This document shows positions 5,795 through 10,208 of a stretch of 10,208 bases of DNA, one piece after another. The notes beneath the pieces are model-generated. The model saw only the letters and a list, made by a program, of their open reading frames with translations, did not search any database and was not told where the DNA came from. The translations under genes and the position numbers were made by a program. This stretch comes from UBA4656 sp002405525 (GTDB taxonomy: Bacteria > Pseudomonadota > Gammaproteobacteria > Xanthomonadales > Ahniellaceae). Location: the NCBI GenBank assembly GCA_036723735.1, contig DAIMGT010000094.1, positions 1 through 10,208 of the forward strand, written 5' to 3'. The stretch's first letter is position 1. Each line of letters opens with the position of its first letter.

Positions 5795-8700
5795 ATGATC
5801 CTTTCCGACGTTTCCGTGCGGCGCCCGGTGTTCGCCGCGGTGCTGTCGATGCTGCTGGTGGTACTGGGCGCGATCTCGTTCCAGCGCCTGTCGCTGCGCG
5901 AGCTGCCGCGCATCGACCCGCCGATCGCTTCGATCGAGACCAACTACCGCGGCGCGACCGCCTCGATCGTCGAGTCGCGCATCACCCAGCCGCTGGAGGA
6001 CGCGATCGCCGGGATCGAGGGCATCTCGACCATCCAGTCGAGCAGCCAGAACGGGCGCTCGCAGATCACCATCGAGTTCAATCTCTCGCGCGACATCGAC
6101 GCCGCGACCAACGACGTGCGCGACGCGGTCAATCGCGTGGTCGGCAACCTGCCGGTGGAGGCCGATCCGCCGCAGGTGGCCAAGGTGTCCGCCGACGCCG
6201 ACGTGCTGATGTGGCTCAACCTGTCGGCCACCGATCGCGACCTGCTGGCGCTCAACGACTATGCCGAGCGCTTCCTGGTCGACCGCTTCTCCAGCCTCGA
6301 CGGCGTGGCGCGCATCCAGGTCGGCGGCGGCCAGCGCTACGCGATGCGCATCTGGCTCGATCGCGCGCAGTTGAACGCGCGCGGGCTGACCGTCAACGAC
6401 GTGGTGGCCGCGCTGCGCCGCGAGAACGTCGAACTGCCCGGTGGCCGGGTCGAATCCACCACCCGCGACTTCAGCGTGCGGGTGCTGCGCAACTACCGCA
6501 GCGCCGACGACTTCGGCCGGCTGACGATCGCCAAGGGCGCCGACGGCCACCTGATCCGGCTCGGCGAGGTCGCGCAGGTGGAGCTGTCCGGCGTCGAACG
6601 GCGCACCGATTTCCGCGGCAACGGCGTGGGGCAGATCGGGCTCGGCGTGATCGCGACCTCGACCGCCAACACGCTGGCCGTGGCGCGCGCCGTCCGCGCC
6701 GAGGTCGACCGCGTGGTTCCCAACCTGCCGGAGGGCGTGCAGCTGGTGGTGGCGTTCGACAATTCGGTGTTCGTCGACGCCGCGGTGAAGCGCGTCTTCC
6801 AGACCCTGCTGGAAGCGATGGTGCTGGTGCTGGCGGTGATCTGGCTGTTCCTCGGCTCCTGGCGGGCGGCGCTGATCCCGGCGGTGACCGTGCCGGTGTG
6901 CCTGATGAGCGCGTTCATCGCGCTGTACGCGTTCGGCTTCACGATCAACCTGCTGACCCTGCTGGCGCTGGTGCTGTCGATCGGCCTGGTCGTCGACGAC
7001 GCGATCGTGGTACTCGAGAACTGCCAGCGACGGGTCGACCTCGGCGAGCCGCGGCTGATCGCGGCATATCGCGGGGCGCGCCAGGTCGCGTTTGCGGTGA
7101 TCGCCACCACCGCGGTGCTGGTGGCGGTGTTCGTGCCGATCGGGTTCATGGAGGGCAACCTCGGCCGGCTGTTCCGCGAACTTGCGCTGGCGATCGCCGC
7201 CGCGGTCGCGATCTCGGCCCTGGTGGCGCTCTCCCTGTCGCCGATGATGTGCTCCAAGCTGCTGGTGCCGCACGACAGCCAGGGCGGACTGTCGAAGCGG
7301 GTCGACGCCGCGTGCGGGCGTTTCGCGGGCTGGTACCGCGGCGTGATCGAGCGCAGCGTGGACCGCTCCGGCGTGTTCGCCGCGGTGATGCTGGTCGCGG
7401 TGGCACTGGCCGGCCTGCTGGCCTGGGTGGTGCCCAAGGAACTCGCCCCGCGCGAGGATCGCGGCGCATTCTTCGTGCTGGTCAACGGCCCGGAGGGCGC
7501 GGGTTTCGACTACGCCCTGGCCCAGATGCGCGAGGTCGAGCGCCGCCTGCTGGCGTTCGTCGACGAAGGCTCGGTGGCGCGCGTGAACACGCGCACCCCG
7601 CGCGGCTTCGGTGGCTCCCAGACCGAGGAGATGCACACCGGGCAGGCGATCGTGATCATGCAACCCTGGGGCCAGCGCGAGGCCGACACGTTCGAGGTCA
7701 TGGAGCGCGCCCGGCGCGATCTCGACGAGGTGCCCGGGGTGCGCGTGTTCCCGCAGATGCGCCAGGGCCTCTCGCGCGGTTTCGGCCAGCCGGTGCAGTT
7801 CGTGATCGGCGGCCCCGACTACGGGACCCTGGTCGGCTGGCGCGACGCGATGCTGGAGGCGATCGCCGCGAATCCGAACCTGATCGCGGTCGACAGCGAC
7901 TACAAGGAGACCCGCCCACAGTTGCGCGTCGAGATCGATCGCTCGCGGGCGGCCGACCTCGGGGTGAGCGTGGACGAGATCGGCACCACGCTGGAAACCA
8001 TGATGGGCGGGCGCCGCGTCACCACCTTCAGCCGCGACGGTGAGGAGTATGACGTCATCGTGCAGGGCCGCGACGCCGATCGCCGCCAGCCGTCCGACCT
8101 GGCGAACGTGTACGTCCGCTCGCAGCGCAGCGGCGAGCTGGTGCCGCTGTCCAACCTGGTCGCGCTGGAGGAGGTCGCCGAGCCCGGCACCCTGAATCGC
8201 TTCGGACGCCTGCGCGCGATCACCATCAGCGCCGCGCTGGCGCCGGGCTACACCCTGGGTCAGGCGCTGGATTATCTTGACGAGACGGCGGGTGCGGTGC
8301 TGCCGCGCGCAGCGGTGATCGACTACCGCGGCGATTCGCGCGAGCTGCGCCAGCAGGGCGGCGGCATCCTGTTCGTGTTCGCGATGGCGCTGCTGATCGT
8401 CTACCTGGTGCTGGCCGCGCAGTTCGAGAGCTTCGTGCACCCGTTCACCATCATGCTCACGGTGCCGCTGGCGGTGCTGGGTGCGCTGGCGGGGCTGTGG
8501 GCGTTCGGCAGTTCGCTCAACCTGTTCAGCCAGGTCGGCATCGTGATGCTGGTCGGCCTGGCGGCGAAGAACGGCATCCTGATCGTCGAGTTCGCCAACC
8601 AGTTGCGCGACGAGGGCCTCGCCCTGCGCCGTGCGATCGTGGAGGCCGCCACCGTGCGCCTGCGCCCGATCGTGATGACCTCGATCGCCACCGTGGTTGG

Positions 8701-8914
8701 CGCGCTGCCGCTGCTGATCGGCAGTGGCGCGGGCTCGTCGAGTCGGGTCACGATCGGCATCACCATCGTGTTCGGGGTGCTGTTGTCCACCGCGCTGTCG
8801 CTGTTCGTGGTGCCGGCGATCTATCTGCGGCTGGCCCGCAACACCGGGTCGCCGGAGGCGGTGGCGCGCGAACTCGAGAAGCTGGATGCCGCACATCCCG
8901 AAGCCGCGCACTGA
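5795..8914 (+). CDS. RND (AcrB/HAE-1-like) efflux pump, inner-membrane subunit
   Basis: This is a full-length 1039-residue resistance-nodulation-division pump, a proton antiporter that expels hydrophobic or amphiphilic compounds. It starts with Val-Arg-Arg-Pro-Val-Phe (7-12) before membrane segment 1 (about 11-29) and shows the duplicated 2 x 6 membrane-segment layout with two large periplasmic loops. The proton-relay residues are present: paired Asp401-Asp402 in Val-Val-Asp-Asp-Ala-Ile-Val-Val-Leu-Glu-Asn (TM4), and Lys925 in Ala-Ala-Lys-Asn-Gly-Ile-Leu-Ile-Val-Glu-Phe (TM10), matching AcrB Asp407, Asp408 and Lys940. That favours the multidrug HAE-1 branch over the heavy-metal CusA branch. 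It follows the adaptor by 34 nt. No outer-membrane channel gene follows, so it probably borrows a TolC-like protein encoded elsewhere. The substrate is not predictable from sequence. Confidence 0.96.
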   Translation: MILSDVSVRRPVFAAVLSMLLVVLGAISFQRLSLRELPRIDPPIASIETNYRGATASIVESRITQPLEDAIAGIEGISTIQSSSQNGRSQITIEFNLSRDIDAATNDVRDAVNRVVGNLPVEADPPQVAKVSADADVLMWLNLSATDRDLLALNDYAERFLVDRFSSLDGVARIQVGGGQRYAMRIWLDRAQLNARGLTVNDVVAALRRENVELPGGRVESTTRDFSVRVLRNYRSADDFGRLTIAKGADGHLIRLGEVAQVELSGVERRTDFRGNGVGQIGLGVIATSTANTLAVARAVRAEVDRVVPNLPEGVQLVVAFDNSVFVDAAVKRVFQTLLEAMVLVLAVIWLFLGSWRAALIPAVTVPVCLMSAFIALYAFGFTINLLTLLALVLSIGLVVDDAIVVLENCQRRVDLGEPRLIAAYRGARQVAFAVIATTAVLVAVFVPIGFMEGNLGRLFRELALAIAAAVAISALVALSLSPMMCSKLLVPHDSQGGLSKRVDAACGRFAGWYRGVIERSVDRSGVFAAVMLVAVALAGLLAWVVPKELAPREDRGAFFVLVNGPEGAGFDYALAQMREVERRLLAFVDEGSVARVNTRTPRGFGGSQTEEMHTGQAIVIMQPWGQREADTFEVMERARRDLDEVPGVRVFPQMRQGLSRGFGQPVQFVIGGPDYGTLVGWRDAMLEAIAANPNLIAVDSDYKETRPQLRVEIDRSRAADLGVSVDEIGTTLETMMGGRRVTTFSRDGEEYDVIVQGRDADRRQPSDLANVYVRSQRSGELVPLSNLVALEEVAEPGTLNRFGRLRAITISAALAPGYTLGQALDYLDETAGAVLPRAAVIDYRGDSRELRQQGGGILFVFAMALLIVYLVLAAQFESFVHPFTIMLTVPLAVLGALAGLWAFGSSLNLFSQVGIVMLVGLAAKNGILIVEFANQLRDEGLALRRAIVEAATVRLRPIVMTSIATVVGALPLLIGSGAGSSSRVTIGITIVFGVLLSTALSLFVVPAIYLRLARNTGSPEAVARELEKLDAAHPEAAH

Positions 8915-9677
8915 GCGGACAGCCGCCGGCGCGCCGCGCGCCGACGCGGAGCTGCGGGTGTTCGGCCTCAACGCCTGCCTCGCGGTGTTCGCGCACCGGC
9001 CGCAGGCGATCCGCAAGGTGCATTTGCTGGAGTCGCGGCTGCCGGCCCTGAAGGGGGTGCTGGCGTGGTGCGCCAAGGCGCGGGTCGGCTACAACCTGGT
9101 CGGCCCCGATGACCTCGAGCGGCTGGCGAAGTCGACCCACCACGAGGGCGTCGTGTTCGACGTGCGGCGCGCCCCGCCGCTGGCACTGCGCGAATGGCTG
9201 GCGCGGCTCGACCGCGCGCGGCCGGCGCTGGCGCTGTGGCTCGACGGCGTCGGCAATCCGCACAACTTCGGCGCCGTGCTGCGCATCGCGGCGCACTTCG
9301 GCGCGGATGGCGTGCTGCTTGCGCCGGGGTCGACGCTGGCGCTGTCGGGCGCCGCCTGCCGCGTCGCCGAAGGCGGCGCCGAGGTGGTGCCGCTGGTGGC
9401 CGTCGAAGACGCGGCGGGTGCGCTCGCAGCCCTCGCGCGCGCCGGTTTCGAGGCGGCGGCCACGGTGGTGCGCGGCGGCGACGACCTGTACGCGCGCCCG
9501 CTGCCGCGGCGCTGCCTGCTGGTGTTCGGCGCCGAGGGCGGCGGGATCGGCCCCGCCCTGCTGGCCGCGGTGCCGCGCCATCTGCGTATCCCCGGCAGCG
9601 GCGCGGTGGAAAGTCTGAACATCGCCACCGCGGTCAGTGTGGTGGTGGCCGAACACTGGCGCCAGCACCGGCGTTGA
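8886..9677 (+). CDS. SpoU/TrmH-family RNA 2'-O-methyltransferase, YfiF-like
   Basis: This 263-residue SAM-dependent RNA ribose methyltransferase has two domains. The N-terminal part (about 22-98) is a SpoU substrate-binding domain, opening Leu-Arg-Val-Phe-Gly-Leu-Asn-Ala-Cys. The C-terminal part is a SPOUT trefoil-knot domain. Its three motifs are Asn124-Pro-His-Asn-Phe-Gly...Arg133 (catalytic Asn/Arg), Val213-Phe-Gly-Ala-Glu-Gly-Gly-Gly, and Ile235-Pro-Gly-Ser-Gly-Ala-Val-Glu-Ser-Leu-Asn-Ile-Ala-Thr-Ala (SAM-binding knot). The motif spelling and domain layout resemble E. coli YfiF more than RlmB, so its target RNA is unknown. I chose ATG 8886, which overlaps the pump gene by 29 nt and has a weak GAGAAG upstream. 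A start further in, before residue 22, would spare the conserved domain and cannot be excluded. Confidence 0.9.
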   Translation: MPHIPKPRTERTAAGAPRADAELRVFGLNACLAVFAHRPQAIRKVHLLESRLPALKGVLAWCAKARVGYNLVGPDDLERLAKSTHHEGVVFDVRRAPPLALREWLARLDRARPALALWLDGVGNPHNFGAVLRIAAHFGADGVLLAPGSTLALSGAACRVAEGGAEVVPLVAVEDAAGALAALARAGFEAAATVVRGGDDLYARPLPRRCLLVFGAEGGGIGPALLAAVPRHLRIPGSGAVESLNIATAVSVVVAEHWRQHRR

Positions 9678-9883
9678 GATTCGGGCGCGGAGAACGTATG
9701 CCGCTTTGCGGGACTCGACGCCCCGCCGTTCGACGTGACTTGTCGGCGAGGCCCTGCCGTGGCTCAGGCTGCGCAGCGCACCCCAAGAAGGTCGCGGCAT
9801 TCTGCCGGCGGCCCGGGGACTGCGACATCGGGCTGCTGTTGCCGCATCCCTCGCAGGCGGCGGGGCGGCGCACGACAGCCGGA

Positions 9884-9899
9884 CTTACCAGGCCGTAAG
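9884..9899. repeat. Inverted repeat CTTAC-N6-GTAAG
   Basis: Two perfect 5-bp arms (9884-9888 and 9895-9899) flank a 6-bp spacer CAGGCC. The lower GC content than the surroundings and the dyad spacing fit a small operator, but nothing nearby identifies a regulator. Confidence 0.4.
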
Positions 9900-10071
9900 C
9901 GGGCAAGGTGTGATTTCCGGGCGCTGACCATCGGGCAGCGTCGATGGGGTGAGGGTTCCCGGCCCGCCCGGACGACCTGCCCTGCGTCCCGTCGAGCGCC
10001 GAGGCGTGTCCATGGCGACGGCCCCGGCGCGACGGGCCGGTAGGTTGCACCGCAGCCGTTCGCTCGGTCCC

Positions 10072-10085
10072 GCCACCGAGGTGGC
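10072..10085. repeat. Hairpin GCCACC-GA-GGTGGC
   Basis: A perfect 6-bp stem with a GA loop has the same stem-GA-stem geometry as the REP hairpins at the left end but a different stem sequence. It lacks the TCCCACA tail, so I do not call it a REP element. It could be part of a structured leader RNA. Confidence 0.45.
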
Positions 10086-10178
10086 AGGTGACCGGCCGGG
10101 CCTGCGGCCGCAGCCCGAAGCGTCCGGCCATGAGGCGACCGCGACCGCTGGCAGGCGACCCCGGATCGACGCACTTTG

Positions 10179-10191
10179 TGACGAATTGTCA
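10179..10191. promoter_or_regulatory. Operator-like dyad TGAC-N5-GTCA near the right edge
   Basis: The sequence TGACGAATTGTCA is nearly palindromic (only the G5/T9 pair breaks it). It sits in the lowest-GC patch of the last 500 bp, the kind of place where a promoter or operator lies. On the minus strand it contains TTGACA, a perfect -35 hexamer, but no good -10 follows at 16-18 bp. The regulated gene would lie outside the window. Confidence 0.35.
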
Positions 10192-10208
10192 ACCGCGTGA
10201 TCGATCGT

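Larger units (their letters stand above)
9678..10208. other. Gene-free stretch with small inverted repeats
   Basis: I find no convincing gene in these 531 bp. Open frames exist on both strands because of the high GC content, but they are Arg/Pro/Gly-rich, lack the strong third-position GC bias of the real genes and have no ribosome binding sites. I looked for tRNA, tmRNA, RNase P RNA, SRP RNA and common riboswitch cores and recognised none. Inverted repeats at 9884-9899, 10072-10085 and 10179-10191 are listed separately. The stretch may hold a 5' leader or promoter for a gene beyond the right edge, an unknown small RNA, or decayed coding sequence. Confidence 0.6.

Noticed and set aside
4243..5943. 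A 566-codon minus-strand frame antisense to MerC, CDGSH and the adaptor
   Set aside because: It is His/Arg-rich shadow sequence spanning three well-supported plus-strand genes.
6211..8043. A 610-codon plus-strand frame inside the pump gene
   Set aside because: It is an Arg/Gly/Ala-rich out-of-frame shadow of the pump with no domain or ribosome binding site.
5702..9076. A 1124-codon minus-strand frame antisense to the RND pump
   Set aside because: It is a typical antisense shadow of a high-GC gene: His/Arg/Gln-rich composition and no recognisable domain. The opposite strand encodes a complete RND pump.
9634..10131. A 165-codon minus-strand frame at the right end
   Set aside because: It has Arg/Pro/Gly-rich composition and no domain or ribosome binding site, and it runs into the end of the methyltransferase gene.
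9949..10200. A possible 83-residue plus-strand protein ending Ile-Asp-Ala-Leu-Cys-Asp-Glu-Leu
   Set aside because: The last residues look protein-like, but third-position GC is clearly weaker than in the real genes, there is no Shine-Dalgarno sequence before the GTG, and I recognise no family. It could be a gene remnant.

Overview
This is a very GC-rich window with a strong G/C third-position bias in its genes. It carries short REP-like hairpin repeats built on GCCGCTGAAGCGGC followed by TCCCACA. That composition, the repeats and the gene families point to a gammaproteobacterium of the Xanthomonadales (Lysobacter/Luteimonas/Xanthomonas-like). The taxonomic call is an inference, since no marker gene is present.

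Layout: (1) Positions 1-451 hold no convincing gene. They contain a 154-bp unit repeated in tandem (57-210, 211-364, then a partial third copy), each full unit carrying three small hairpins of REP/BIME type. (2) Positions 452-3866, minus strand, are a four-gene operon read right to left: a secreted His-rich DUF2796 protein, a MacB/LolD-type ABC ATPase, an FtsX/MacB-type permease and a DUF3299 protein. The same gene set and order is known in Pseudomonas aeruginosa (PA4063-PA4066, as I recall a Zur-controlled, zinc-starvation-induced locus). A Zur-box-like partial palindrome overlaps the putative -10 of this operon. (3) The divergent gene at 3942-4361 encodes a small MerC-domain membrane protein that shares the 75-bp intergenic region with that motif. 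(4) Positions 4451-8914, plus strand, hold a dual-CDGSH iron-sulfur protein whose stop overlaps the start of an RND periplasmic adaptor lipoprotein, followed by a full-length RND inner-membrane pump. No outer-membrane channel or local regulator is in view. (5) Positions 8886-9677 encode a SpoU/TrmH-family RNA 2'-O-ribose methyltransferase of the YfiF-like type, overlapping the pump gene by 29 nt. (6) Positions 9678-10208 hold no convincing gene, only several small inverted repeats, including an operator-like one near the right end.

How it works together: the left half looks like a periplasmic metal-handling (probably zinc) system of poorly understood mechanism. The His-rich protein would bind metal, the ABC pair is of the periplasm-acting mechanotransmission class rather than a classical importer, and DUF3299 carries a conserved Cys-x-His-poly-Pro motif. 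The right half is a tightly packed Fe-S/efflux/RNA-methylation run. Most gene starts are decided by visible Shine-Dalgarno sequences; several are GTG.
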